From positions 625,001 through 689,000 of the forward strand of contig MSED01000011.1 in the NCBI GenBank assembly GCA_002099365.1: 64,000 bases of DNA, read 5' to 3'. Positions 11,510 through 24,177 of this stretch are shown here, piece after piece (within the stretch, counting starts at the first letter, position 1; every line of letters begins with the position of its first letter). The position numbers and the translations under genes are program-made. The DNA comes from Phialophora verrucosa. Lineage: Eukaryota; Ascomycota; Eurotiomycetes; Chaetothyriales; Herpotrichiellaceae. Under the pieces are notes generated by a model. It was not told where the DNA came from. It saw only the letters and a list, made by a program, of their open reading frames with translations, and ran no database searches.

Positions 11510-13100
11510 CCAGATATGCTTGCCGAGGGCATTCGGGCGGTCGGTCGTCCACTGAGGAGTCGGCTCGTCCTGCCGAACTGGCTGCTCGAGACTCTTGCGG
11601 CTGTCGAAGGAGACATCGAAGAAGAGAGCCTCTAACCGCGCTCGAAGGGTCGCTTTGGCGGTGGGCCGGTAGTCATTAACTACACTTGCAGAGAGTGTTG
11701 GGGCGGTTGGTCATCCATAGAGGTGTATTGCCCCACCGAACCGACTCTCGAGAATGTTGCGGCTGGCGAAGAAGGGTGACCTTGATCGGGCTTATGGGGT
11801 TGCTTTGGCGGTCGGCCAGTGGAGAGGCAATGAGGATGCTTGCTGAGGGTGTCTGGGCGGCAGCGTAGCCTCACAATCGCCAGGTCCTGTGGGGAGGTTC
11901 GCCTTGACAAGTCTGACTACTCGAGCCGCCTCTTGAGCGCGGGCTCTTCCCGTCGGTTGGTGAGGAGGGATCAAAGGGCCGAAACGGAAACGACCTAGCC
12001 GATCTGCACCGCTGGCCAAGCTTGTGTGCACTCTTTGAGTATGGGGTTCAATGCAGGCTTGGGTTAAACCCCGTAAGGTAGAATGGCGGCTTGCGTGTAG
12101 GGTTGGATGCAGGCTCCAGGATCGTGTGGTGTTGCCGTCTGGCTAGCCTTGGATTATTCGAATTACTTCTTGAGGTGCAACGACCCTTCCTGGTGGACGG
12201 TCAGTTGGCTAGCCTCACTGCCGCCCCATCAGCTCGCCTTGGACCATCAGGGCGTTCGAATGACTTCTTGAGCACAACGACATACCTTGTGGAGGTCGTC
12301 TAGACAGCCAGGTAGCCTCACTGTCGGCTTGTCAAGGGGAACAGACCGCCTACTATTTAACTTGCTTGAATCAATGACCGTCTTGTAGGAGTTCGCTCGC
12401 GGGGCAGGCTGAGGCAGCTCGGTTGCTAGGATGGTGTTTTGTGGTCCTGCTCGCCCTGGCTATCAAATTGCTTCTTGGGCATAACGACCGCTTGTAGAGG
12501 GCCACTTGGGCGCAAGCTGGATAGCCGAGCCTCGAGAATCACGTCGGTTGGAGGGTGGTGGGGAGGGACTTGAGGGACTCGCTTGGATGCAAGCTTCGGT
12601 ACAGTAGGAATCGCTTCGTGAAAGGTCGCTTGGGGGGAGGAGGGTAGCTGAGCAGCTGGAATCGCATCGTGTGGAAGGTCGCTTCGGTGCAAGCTTGGGT
12701 AGCTGCGCACTCGTATCTGACACCTAGAATCATGTTCACCGTGGTTGTTCATGCTCAATTTGACACATCCATCCATCCATCCATCGGTATCGCTTGAGCG
12801 TCCACCTCGCACGAGTGGGTTTTACTCCCTGCGTTTGTGGAAGGGCGAGTTGGATGTGTTCGTCGGCAGCGCAAATCACACTCCCGGGCCCCCTCAGGGC
12901 GATCATAACGTGTCTTGTCAAGCTCCGCTTCGACAGATGTGATGTGACGGGACTATTCAAACCGTTCTTTGAAACCTACCTGCACACGCTCGTAGCTCGC
13001 CTGGACAGTCAGGCGGCTCGCGGCGACAGAAGTAACCATTCGACTTGCTTCGTTGAGGGGGTGAGGAGGGTGGTCTGCCTGGACTCAGGGCTTGAAAGGT
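11510..13100. repeat. Degenerate tandem array, period about 160 bp
   Basis: Three diverged copies can be aligned by eye at about 11515, 11680 and 11838. They share ATGCTTGCYGAGGGY (copies 1 and 3), GGGCGGTYGGTCRTCCA and CTCGAGA...TTGCGGCTG (copies 1 and 2) and GCTTTGGCGGTSGGCC (11649 and 11802). A second shared block, TTCGAATKACTTCTTGAG followed by (C)ACAACGAC, recurs at about 11450, 11925, 12150, 12255, 12465 and more weakly at 12600, 12660 and 13040. No long open frame or transposase-like translation accompanies it. The copies are old and diverged. It could be a decayed satellite or an array of a former promoter or gene segment. Confidence 0.5.
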
Positions 13101-16100
13101 TGGACAGCCTCGGGGTCGTTGCGTTGTCATTCAAGGGTGTCTTGCTCAGACTGGTGATGACCATTCATCGCTGTCCATGAGGGATCAGGACCTCCTCTGA
13201 GGGGCCTCGGAGGCGTCATAGCAAGAGACATGACGAGAACCAGTTGTGGACCGCGAGCGACATGGCCAGGTGCAGGCATTGCAGACCACAGACGGTTGCA
13301 GACCACAGACGGGAGTGTCTGTCGAGAAGTGGAACTGGCTCCAGCGCAGGGAGCGCAGGGAGCGCAGGGAGTCGGTCTGAGGGATCAATGTGCTCAGTGT
13401 CGTCATGGGTCGTTGTGGGGGAGAGAGAGAGAGAGAGACCATGCACGAGTAACATGCCCCGACAGAGTGTGTGACTTTGGGAACTGGAGCGCAGGGCGAC
13501 TACGGGTTAAATGGCAGATGTACGAGAATGAACTGTCCGAGGTTTATGCGGGCGAGTCGCCCGTGAGTGAATGTGCGGGGAATTCCGAAGTTGAGAGAGC
13601 ATAGTGCTGAGGCATCCTATGAGAGTAGGGGGCGGGACAAGAGGCTAGAGCAGCAGAGGAAGACAAGCACAAGCTACAGCTTGAGAACAGACACAGGACG
13701 CCGCTCTGCTTGAGGAGTGCAAAAGCTAATACGGCTTGGGATCAGAGCACCGTACGGCCTATCACTGAGCTCGCCAAATGAAACTCACAAGAACTGGAAA
13801 GAGCCAACTCTACGCTGCTAACCTGCTTGGCCCATGTCCTTGGTGGATAACAGCATCGCCGTGGCACAACTAGACCGGCGACGGACCACAAAGCGTGTTT
13901 CATTGGGCGCGGGCCGTACAGAGACGTAGCGACAGAGAGCAGAGTGGCAGGGCTTCTCTACAATGTAGGGGAAACAGATGAAAAGGCGGAGGACCCTGGG
14001 GGCGAAGAGAAGCACGGGAGGATCACTGAGGCGAACACGGGCGTGTGAGTGCGTGCCGCCTATCCCCAAAAGTCAGTTTTTCACCGCCTCATTCTTTGGG
14101 AATGCCTTTGGCGCGTATCTCAATAATACTTAGACAAGGCACGTTGGGTGGCCTTCCAGCCCCGAACTAGGTACCCAAGCTGGGCATTGCGAACAGACGT
14201 TTCCGGTGTACATCAAGGTGGCGAAGACGTCTACAGCCAAGCCATACTCGGTACAGACAGTTCATACAAGCTTACCACGGCCATCTGCAAGACCCGCTGA
14301 GTGCAACAAGAGACATGCTTGCAAAGCCGTCGGATCAAATCCGTTGTGTGACGAGGGACTGGACTTACTGATTGACTGGGGTTGCGGCACCCACTCTATC
14401 GACTGCTGATGAGAACAGGACCACGCGCCTATCAGTTGTCACTTCAATGCCCATATTAATGCTTCAGTCAGTGGAAGGCAGACGCCGTTGGTTACTGCCA
14501 AGTTCCTCCATCCAACTTCGTCCTGTTGGCAACAGGGAACGAGTAGCTGTACTCCTCTATATGGCGTTGAGACATCGTCGTAATCTCCCTTGGTTCCTGT
14601 TGTCAGTACGGCCGTGAGCTTCGCCCGTCTCCTGACAGGTTGCCGCACAGAGAGTGCCAGAGGGAAAGGAGCTTCCATGGCGCTTTCAACGGATGGGCTG
14701 AGTCTGTGAATTGATCGAGATTCCAGTCACCGCCCGACCTTCATCCGTCCAAATCTCGAACCCTTTGATTGAGTTGGCTCGAGGCGGCTGTTTGGAGACT
14801 GGCTCCGCATGTGCGTATGTGAACCACGCCCTGTCGAGGATTGTCGTTGGCACAAAGCTGGGTAACTCCCATCGAGCGTCGTAAAGGTAGAAGTAGAAGT
14901 ATAGGTCTCTGATCAAAGCATCCACGCGGTAGATGAAAGGAGTCGGTATCTCAATGTCCGTCGGCTTGAGCTGTGAGGCCATGCTTTCCTCCGTGTTCTA
15001 TCGCCGAGCAGGATCTTGCGCCACGATATCTGTCGTCTCGTATCATGAGCAGAATGCGGTCCATATATTTTAGAGCATCGTTGCTTTTATCGGGTGCTTC
15101 TGAGCCTCGTTTCTCATTGCGGACAGGCTGCAATTTCTGGTATTCTTAGACCTCCATCACTCGGCAGGAAATGCAGGCCGATCGCGCAGCGACGATGATA
15201 TCAGGGCCGTGGCCTTGGTTCTCGATATCCGTCGGAATTACTTACTGTTGAGGATCCATCTGAAGGAACCATGCTGAAGCTCGCGCGACTCGGCTGCGTG
15301 CTCAAGCGGAACAAAACTGCCTGTCCGGATATTGTCAGGTCCAGTCCTGAGAAGCCTAAGTCGTACCTAGCCAGAATATCAGTGGCAGAAGCGTAGTCTG
15401 TCACATAGGATAGCCCCGCCAGCCGGAGATATTGACGCTGAAGAGAAGGTGGTCGATGAAGTCGCGGGCACCAGTTCCACTTTGCCTGCCGACACTTTCT
15501 GCAAGTTGGCTAGGAAATCGTAGCATTTCCCAAGACCTAGGGCGTCAAAGGAAGTCGTCTCGATATATGGTGCGGATATCGAATCCGTCCTTCTGACACT
15601 GTATCGATGAGGGTAGCTCGTTCAGCTCGAATGCTTCGGGAAGAAGCATTCTAACCTTCGGCGTCCGTCGAACATAAGACGATTGATTGTCCGTTGAGAG
15701 GTGTAGTTGCACGTCCCCGCAATTCTCAATCATGACTGATAGAGGAGCGGGAGCGGTCGGGGACAACATGGGGAAAGGCCACAAGTTCGATCGTGAGTCC
15801 ACCATACTAGCCGAGTGGGAGTGGGTGGCAAGAATATCAGACTCGAGCCGCATGTTTGCTGATGAAGAATCGTGCCGCCGGTTGACGCCTACGCAACGCT
15901 CCTTCACCGACAGGCCCGCCAGGGTCTTGGAATGGTGAAAGAGCTGTTCAGGTTGTCGGATATTGTCAGTGTTGTTGTCTGTTGTTTGGGCCATCCCATT
16001 CTCGTCCAGGACATGATAATCATGGATCTGGGTCCATGCGGATATTTGATCTACGGGCGGGGCTTTTAGTTTTACAATTAGAGGTGTTGAAATCATGCGG

Positions 16101-17421
16101 AGCAATCTGCTAGATCTTCAAAAGCTATCGGAGGCTGGAGAGGTAAAGGGACGGTATCCAGCACTGAGAACGGTTAATTTTCGAAAGACAGTCCGCGTGG
16201 TTTGTGACCGGATTCCAAGAAGCTTCATCACGACGCGCGCGGCCAACCGGGAAACTCAGGCAGTCTCCTCGAGTTCTCGGAGCGACCCAGCGGACGAAGC
16301 AGTGCCATTTTGGCTGAAGCTGGGCAGTAACGGTAGTACGTACGTTGCCTCCGGATCGTTCGAGACAGGAGGGCAGCGAGTGCTGGCGTTATGAAGCCTT
16401 GCTGTATCGCCCACCCATCAGTGGCGGGTGTAGCTTCGTCGATGCCTCCAAGCACACATCCGACTGGCACGGACCCATCAAGACATTGTCGTTGACCTCA
16501 TCGACGGCGCGCAATTTCTTCCTCGACATTCAGCAGGGGATCAGATTCCTCGGCTTCGGGGTCAGGGTTTGCGGGTAGTATAAACTATCGAGCTTCCAAG
16601 AGCGCGGTATTATCTCTAGCCCGACGACAGAACAACAGTGGTCAGCTGCCTGAAGTGTCGCGGCAAACGGTTGGATCACTGGTGAAGACGGGGAGCGCGG
16701 TCTGTTAGCAGGATGTGGATGGCCGACGCCAGACTGCGGGGGGACTGCCTATTCTCTGGTGTGTGGAGTCAATGTGCGCGAGGTTAATGTGCTGCAGGAA
16801 TTAGTCAAGGCAGTGTAGAGGCTATTGAAGGTGCAGAGGTTAATGAACTAGAGAGGCAGATGCGCTGGAGAGGCTGGGGACTTCAAAGTGTACCAGTAAA
16901 TGAATGTTGAACAAACAATGGTCTATTGCAGTGGTCATTCGTAACTATCTGTGTCAAGCAGGCAGACAAAGGCCTGGCGGCACACTCTGCTACGCATAGT
17001 GACTGGTGGAAATGATGAAATGAAAGACATAATGTCGAGTTAATGGGCAGGAGGTGGAAGAGGGAGGGAGGGTTGGAAGGCAAGACAGTGAGGGATTTAC
17101 CTCCTGTTGATGTTGCCTTGCTGTTTCTGTTAGGGCTGGCACGGCTAAGTTGTAACAATAATAATATTGGGTATTAGTCCACCTAACGGAGGCAGATACT
17201 GTGGCCGAATAGCACAACCTTTTACCCCGAGACCCGCTGGACGCCTAAAGCCCTGGCCTGGAAGTCATCCTTTGACCGCCACTGTGGCTCAGCACCACCA
17301 GGCAAGCGTAAAGCTGCCCTCTGTCGAGGAGGGGATGGAATGTGACTTGTCTCCCACCCCCTCCTTTTTGACCTCCCCGCCCGCCGTCCATCTCCTCGGC
17401 CAGCCTGGTGACGTTCCCTGA
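13101..17421. other. Gene-poor interval, no supportable gene
   Basis: It contains a three-fold GGAGCGCAG repeat at 13346-13372 and a (GA)n run at 13421-13437. On the minus strand, frames at 16105-15545 (186 codons), 15404-15201, 15133-14951 and 14982-14686 follow one another and might be the remains of one decayed gene, but I recognise no family and cannot join them through splice sites. The remainder shows nothing I can interpret. Confidence 0.35.
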
Positions 17422-18242
17422 TCAGACGCCTATTGGCCATTCGTCCGCTGCCAATAGGCGGACTTCCCTCCTGGTCGGGCGGGATGCGCAGGTCGAACAC
17501 AAGCTAACTCCACAGCCTTTCGGGGTCGCAAAACACGGCAATGGAGGCTTTCTCTGGTCAGCCGGTCGCCTAGGGTAGGACATTGTCAGCATTGGCGAGC
17601 GGGGTGGAGCGGGGAAGTGACTTACATCCAAGCAAACCGCTTGGTCGTTCTTTGAACCACCCCGAATGTGTTCCCCGGGGCTCTACGCTTCTTCTTCCGC
17701 CCCCTTTTTTGCATCCTCACCGCCTCCACCCGATGTTCATTGAGTAGCCGATAGTATTTGGTCTGGATCCCAGACTTCCCTCGTGGTTCGCCAAACTGGA
17801 GACTGTACTTCTGGATGACTTCGTCCCATTCTTCGCCGAGATCTATGCGATGGTACCAAATCCAGTATGCTTGCTCGGGGTCATACTTCTTGGTGTGTAG
17901 ACGGCAGCGTCGACGCCTCTGCCCTTGCTGACTGGTGTCGCTGGAGGACGGGCTGTCCGATTCGCTTCCGCTGTTGTCTGTGTCACATGGATCAGGCGTT
18001 CTAGATCTGCGATTGTAGGTGTTGCCTCCCTCTGGAGCATTCAAGATCGATGCAAGCCGCATCGGTAGGATGATGTTGGCCTCGGTGTCGAGATCGCGCT
18101 GCTCCGCGTGCTTGTCCGTTCCACCTCCGCGGTCGTTGGTGTCTACTTCTACGGGACCATTCAATATTGATGCAAGCCGCATTGGGTTGGGAGAGGCTTG
18201 ACGCGGAGCTGATGCTACCGGGCTGGACTTGTTGCACACCAT
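17422..18242 (-). CDS. Two-exon putative DNA-binding regulator with repeated MRLASILN motif
   Basis: My model is exons 18242-17626 and 17569-17422 (254 aa). The intron (17625-17570, 56 nt) has a GTAAGT donor, GCTGAC branch site and CCCTAG acceptor, and splicing keeps the frame. The first ATG in frame is at 18242; the frame opens upstream only to a GTG. Near the N-terminus the motif MRLASILN followed by a small residue and Pro occurs twice about 40 residues apart (DNA near 18180 and 18055). It resembles short LASILN-type motifs seen in fungal transcription factors. A Ser/Asp-rich linker and an RRRRCR stretch follow. Next comes a compact domain, W..YHRIDLGEEWDEV...FGEPRGKSGIQTKYYR, whose spaced Trp/Tyr residues recall Myb/SANT-like fungal domains, then a RGRKKKRR basic segment that could be a nuclear signal. 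I infer a nuclear regulator; the family assignment is tentative. Confidence 0.65.
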
Positions 18243-21200
18243 TCCTGCTCTTTTGGACTTGACGTCCGATAACACAGTTCGCAGTCAAACCCAAGCCCCA
18301 CACGGTGGCAAGGACAAGTCCAAGAGCGTGATGACAGATGCAGGTGAGGACAGAGGTAGGCGCGAGGGGTGTGGGCGTCGAGGAGAGGTAGACTCTGAAG
18401 GGAGACGTTTATCTGACGGGAGACGAAGACGCTGAAGACAGACGCAGACAAGAAGACAAATGCAAACGTTGGTGGTGATGTACTATTGAGAAGACAGATG
18501 TAGGCATTAGTGACGTGTATTGCTGAGGAGACGTGCTGTTGTGAAGACATACCGTTGGCGAAGATATCGACCGTGATGAAGAGAGACGTGGACTGATGTC
18601 TGAAGGATTTTGGCACCTATGGTTCAACCATGGGATGGGAGAGCTATATAGGTGGCGAAGGGATCTTCAGGATGTTGATATTCTAGCTGCGCCCTCTGAA
18701 CTCTTCACATCTCAAGCTCATTTCTCTTCCGTCCCCGGCTCTCGCTTGCTCTCCCTGCCCCCGCCTCTGAGCATCCGATCTCAGATGCCAACCCTCCCAT
18801 TGATCGCAAGAGTAGATGAATACATCAGGCTGCAGAAATACGGTCTGTGCTGCCACCTAGGTATCCCTGCCTAGCAGTGACCTGCCGGGCACTCATCCCC
18901 GTCTGCAACTGACCAGCTGGTATACGTGGAATTTCATCAGGTGGTGCCCGCAGCTCCAACAAGATGTACAGGCAATTGGGCAGCCTGTGAACCTTAACGC
19001 CTCTGGGGGTGGTAGCTCGATGCATGTTCCAGATACCTTTGATGCCAGGCATTGATGATAACTCCAGGCAAATCATCCGATGGCCGTGATTCTGCAATAC
19101 TTAGTGCAGAGGCGAAAGTATATTCAGATACTTTTGGCGTTCTGTAGTCGTGATACTAGCGCAGTCCACCAGCCGTGGCGACCGAAAGTATATTGTACCA
19201 TGAGCGTGGCCACTGACGCGACTCGAGGCAAACAGGCAAACAATCCACAGTGCTGTGCACAACGATCTATCGCGTGAATCTCCACTGCTGGCCATCCTTT
19301 GCCCGTCTTCCTTTGCAGACTGCGCCACTCGCCAGGAAATCTGGTCGGCCAGGCTTGGAGACTGCGAAGTTCAGATCAGCTCTACCTGGCAGACAGACAT
19401 CAGGCTCTCCGAATCAAGGCCGTCTCATTCATTGGCGTCCGGAAACAACGGGAATGGAATGCTGACTGATGATTCAAGCTTTTCTTCATGCCTGTTTCCT
19501 CTAACTCGGTCGCGGCCAAATCTCCAAAGACATGTTCTTCCCTCGGCCAATTAAGGACACAGATGAGGCAAAGGGGGCTGTTTGACTGGTTAGCATATGA
19601 ATCCGTGCCTCTACCACAAGCGAGATGGCCCTGGGGTCCCTCGCACGGGGGATGGGGTCCGAGTAGCCTCACTCCGCACTTGCATCTGGCATGGATCGGC
19701 GTGCACAACCAACCATGGACCTCTGTGGCTTACCTGGCACCTCCAGCGCTCAGCCTGAAGATTCTTTCTTCACACTGCAAAAATCTGATATCAGATTCGA
19801 TATTCGTCAACCAACCACACCAAACACTATGCCGCTCAACCTGCAGATTCCTGCAATTCCAATTTTGTCAAACTACGGATGTGCTGTCGCCATCCGAAGT
19901 TTTGTCAAGCCATTCCTGTCTCCCATTCCCCCTCCAACTGGCAGCCTTCCCACTTGCCAAACCTTAACGCGCCATCAAACGTGAGCGAGGGCAGCAAACA
20001 ACGGCAACCACAACTGCATCTGCACCTGCAACGCAACTGAGTTTCGACCCGACAGGGTATCATTCTTACCACGTCTCGAGACAGGGCCGGTCAAAACTTC
20101 CGCGGCGCCTTGAGACCATCGTCTCGCTCCAGCAGAAGTGCAGGTTTGCTACTGCTTTGAATTGAGTTTGGAGTCGGGAATAGCGAGCGTGCTGGATCTA
20201 GGATCTAGGATCGAGGGATCTGCTCCATCCCCTGCCATTTCGCATTATGTAGTACGTCCCATGTCGCAATCGTTACACAATCAATATCGCTACTCCCGCT
20301 TCATCCGGAGGCGTCCATCCGTCTGGGGCGGCACGCCACGCCACGCCACGCCATGTCCTTCGCGTTGGCTGTCCAGCTGACCAGTCCAGTTGTGCCTGTC
20401 GAGGCCAGCGGCAACCCTGGGCCAGAGATTGGATAGACGTATTGTGCGGTGTCGTAAGAAAGCTGCTCGAGTACACCGCCTGCACGCTTCTCAGATAGCT
20501 ACGTAGCTCGTTTCCATTTGAAGGGCACGCAGGGAGCAGGCGGTAGGTCAGGCATATCTCTCTATATTGGCTGTTGGAGAGAGGTTGAAGACGAGGAATG
20601 CCTTTCTCCGCGCATTACCGATGACGGCTGGGCAGGTTTTGGACAGGCTCAGGGTGTGTCACTCCTTGGGTGCCACGCAACGCCAGGCTACGTTCTCTCG
20701 GTGGCTGTTCAGCCTGCCCTGTCCTGCCTCGTTGTGTCTGTCAAGGGGCCCCCTGGAGAGGGGCAAGAGACGTATGGAGACGTACTATGCCTTTGTTGGG
20801 TTGTCATTAAGCCACGGACGCTTGCACGCATCCCAGTTGGAGAATATTGATTCGAGGGCAGGGAGGCGGGCGGGAGGGCGGACGGGCGGGCAGGCATGGT
20901 TCTTTCCCATGGCCAGTAAATATGGGGTCAAGGACGAGGACCGCGCTACCCCCGCACGTCCACGACCCTTGGACAGCTTAGACAGCCTCATCTGCTTCGC
21001 CCACTCGAGTCTCTTCTTGTCCTCGCAAGCCTCATACGGATAACGAGCACAGGGCAACGAAAGGAAGTTCCGCCTCAGAGGCCCTACCAACCACGCGTGC
21101 TTGTTGCGGACGCTGCTCGTAGGACTGCTGGCAACTGGGCAGCCACCGCATCCACACATCCACAGACTGTATTGTCATGTGGATCTGGCCGAGCTGGATT

Positions 21201-22010
21201 TAGACTATTGATCGGGCGTCGATAAGACGAGGGGTCAAGGATCGCTTGCTCGGACGGATAGGAAGTAGAAGGCGAGGAAAGAAACCATCCCAACCCTGTT
21301 GACGCTGGCTGAAAGAGATTGCCGGGCGTGCCAGAGGCTGCGACACACACCACCATTCCACACACTTGTTGCCGTCTCCTCTGTGGACGACTTTGGATGC
21401 AGGCGTCTACCTGCACCCAAAGCTACAGATCGCAGGCACAATGCACCATCCGTCCAGACTTCTCGATGCCTTATAGGCAGCCAGTAGACCACCTTTTCCT
21501 CACACCTTAGGTTCAGTCAAGGGATGAGGATCTGGAGGCGTGCCAAGGCCCCAGGTTCCCCGGTTTTGGCGGTGTCGAAGGTGTGGTTATAGTCGGCGGA
21601 GGAGGTGGGTGGGAAGACACCGAGAAGACCCTCAATACATTCGTGACGCTGCCGTTTCTTGTCTGGTGTGACTCAATGAGAGGACATGGTCATGTTCCAA
21701 TGTTCGGGGCGACGAAGGCCTGTACTGATAATACGTGGACGTCCATACGGCCTGTGACGCCGTCTTTACAGACCTTCGGGTCACCTTCCCAGTCACACTG
21801 ATTGACTCACGTGTCAAACCACCTCGAATCTGTCGACTGGCGCTGTTGTCCGCATGTGGTTAGCATCCGATACTGTTTGGCCGAGGCTCAAATGCGCGTC
21901 CTCGATACGCAGGCACGATGTTCCCACCACTTGACCTCCTCCATGTCTGCACCCTGCTTGAAACTCTTGAAGGCTTGAACGAGGTGACGCTGCCGTGATG
22001 CCTGGTGATT
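18243..22010. other. Gene-poor interval, no supportable gene
   Basis: Only short competing frames are present. Visible low-complexity pieces are an ACGCC repeat at about 20335-20353 and the G-rich tract at 20855-20890. Nothing else could be assigned. Confidence 0.35.
20855..20890 (+). repeat. G-quadruplex-prone G-rich tract
   Basis: Within 36 bases there are six runs of three G's separated by 1-7 bases (GGGCAGGGAGGCGGGCGGGA and onward). This satisfies the usual G3+N1-7 pattern on the plus strand. No gene is annotated next to it, so any regulatory role is unknown. Confidence 0.6.
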
Positions 22011-23290
22011 ATGTCGATCACGCATTGAAAAGAGTCTCTGAATTGGCTCGACGATGACTCCTGTGCTCCTTCAACCAGAGAACCTGATGCCGACATCCAA
22101 AGAGAGGGACCGTCGAAGAAGCGCAAGAGAGCACCAGAGACCACAAGAACAATGAGGCAAACTCCGTCGCCGAAAGAGCGTCTTCTCGATGTCGGATTGG
22201 GTGAGTCTCCTTTGGCTCGGGGTGACTTGTTCTACTTGCTCAGATCCATGATTGACTGATGTCCCAGGCCTCGAAGACGACTCTCCACCGAGACCTCAGT
22301 ATCATTTCGTTGATCACCTCGTGCAATCTTCATCGAGATCCAAAGAGTGGCGGAACGTCGAGTCGAAGTCGAAGCCCAACGAAACGAAAAGCAGACTTCG
22401 ATGTCGTGTACTCCCGAATTACATTCAACGACGACAAAAGGACGTCCACAGACCACGATTGGGAGCTTCCTGACCGTATAAGAAAGGCTGAGATACTTGA
22501 AGAGATACAAGAGGATTCGGAGCGACATACTGTCGCGCGGCCGGAATTTGGATCGTGTTCAATGGCGAGAGGATCATGGCCATTCGCTCCCTGAGATCCG
22601 AGATCTCTGGATACAGGTTCAGAGCATTGAAGAGGCGGCGACTACACGTTCGAGGGAGGCTCGATCAGAGGATTCTTGGAGTGATGCTGTCGTTCTTGAG
22701 ATTATGAGACTGGCCCTCAGCTGGTCAGGTCTGAGAGATAAATTAACGGTGGCAAATCTTCAAGTCGTTCCGGTGTGTCTAGTTATACTAATGTTCGTAG
22801 TCAATCCGTTGGGGTGGACCGGTCGGCACTTCTTCCTATCCGCAATCTTCAGCGCATCGTCTCTAAAAAGAATGACTATGACCTATGCCTACAGCCTGAT
22901 GCTGATCGAGAACGTAATTCGGAATATGAATGACGAACTGCGTCGCATCAGTCAATCAGCTGTCCCCATGCTTCGCAAACGAGACCTGTTCTGCAACCTG
23001 GAAATCAAGAAGCCTTACGGAAGCCAAGATCCGGACTGACGAGATTGTCGACCTAGCACGAGAGGCTTAGAGTAAGATGGATGGAACTCTGATGCTCCAA
23101 GAACCGGAGGTGCCTGTGCTTCTTCCAAGCTAGAGCGCAATCCTACCTAGGGAGGAGGTGTTCCACTGCGGAAACAGGGATTTCGACATCGGAATTTCGA
23201 CGTGGGCACTTTCCATTGCCAGCTTTGGACCTGAAGAGCATGTCCTGAGCCTCGCCGCTTCAATCGGAGTTGCTTCTGCACGTGCGTGAC
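22011..23290 (+). pseudogene. Decayed fungal PD-(D/E)XK nuclease-like family gene
   Basis: The translation follows the layout of the fungal PD-(D/E)XK-like proteins but only by changing frame several times. From ATG 22011 the sequence reads MSITH, then TGA (22026-22028), then ESLNWLDDD, a basic KKRKR stretch and RTMRQTPSPKER. A likely intron at 22201-22267 (GTGAGT...CCCAG) leads to LEDDSPPRP. Another frame then gives SRSRSPTKRKADFD and WELPDRIRKAE. A further frame gives LPEIRDLWIQVQSIEEA and EDSWSDAVVLEIMRLALSW, the next KKNDYDLCLQPDAD, and the last LFCNLEIKKPYG. The final pieces supply the Asp and the ExK that would form the nuclease-like core. One stop and about four frame changes make function very unlikely. 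The stop after MSITH fits TGG to TGA, a RIP-type transition. Confidence 0.62.
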
Positions 23291-24177
23291 TGAGCATGGT
23301 GTTGTTCGGCATGAGCAAACGGATCAATCGCGCCTCTACTCTGGGCCAGGGGCCCTGTTCCCGGCACCAGCCTATCCTCTCCGCACCCGGTTTGTGACAT
23401 TCGGTCCTTTGAATCCGAACGTCATTTCTAGGTTTATGACTGTTGTCAAAATTATTACTGCCATCCAAGTTAGGACGCAAGGGGTTGCAACCCATTTTGG
23501 TTTTCCTGCAGACGTATATCTAACTGATGACATATATAACAGCCGAGTCCTCAGGACTGGACAGGACAGCTATACAAACGACAGCACTATCGGCATCGGA
23601 CTCAGCGGAATGATCCCAGCCCAGCTAAGATGTGCAGAAATTTTGCGTGCTCAGATCAGGCTGACAAAGCTGTACAGGTTCAATCTAGACGCGGGCTGCT
23701 GTACAAGTCCTTGGTGTTATCCCAGAGCCGGTGTTGACTGGACTCTACTTGCAGCCTCTGTTCCATCAGCACCATCACCGGCCCTGCTCAATGGGTTGAA
23801 AAACTCCTCTAACAATTCCACATTCCTAATTTCGATGACTTGAGCCCAGAAGGAAGACTCCTCATCCGCCAAAACTGCCCTGATCCGGAAAGCAAGGCGA
23901 TCTAAGCGTCCGAGATCCAACTGGAAGCATGTATGATTGTCTTGTGTACCCAGAGGCGTCATGTCGGCTTTCGCGAAGAAAGTACTATGCTTACTGACCG
24001 TCGACGGAATGATGATGCTGATGCTGATGCCCCAGCCAGCTAGAGAAATTTGGTGATTGCTTGGACCCTTGTTGGCGTGCAGATCAAGTGATTGTGTACC
24101 AGTGAGGAGCTTTGTGACAATCTGGTTTCTCTTTTTCTTCCAAGTGTTGGTTCCCCCGACAGAGGCGAGGGCTTTGA
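23291..24177. other. Intergenic, no supportable gene
   Basis: A 185-codon plus frame (23286-23843) is open but shows no recognisable domain and no family resemblance. The beginning of this stretch may still contain the far C-terminal remains of the nuclease-like pseudogene. Confidence 0.3.
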
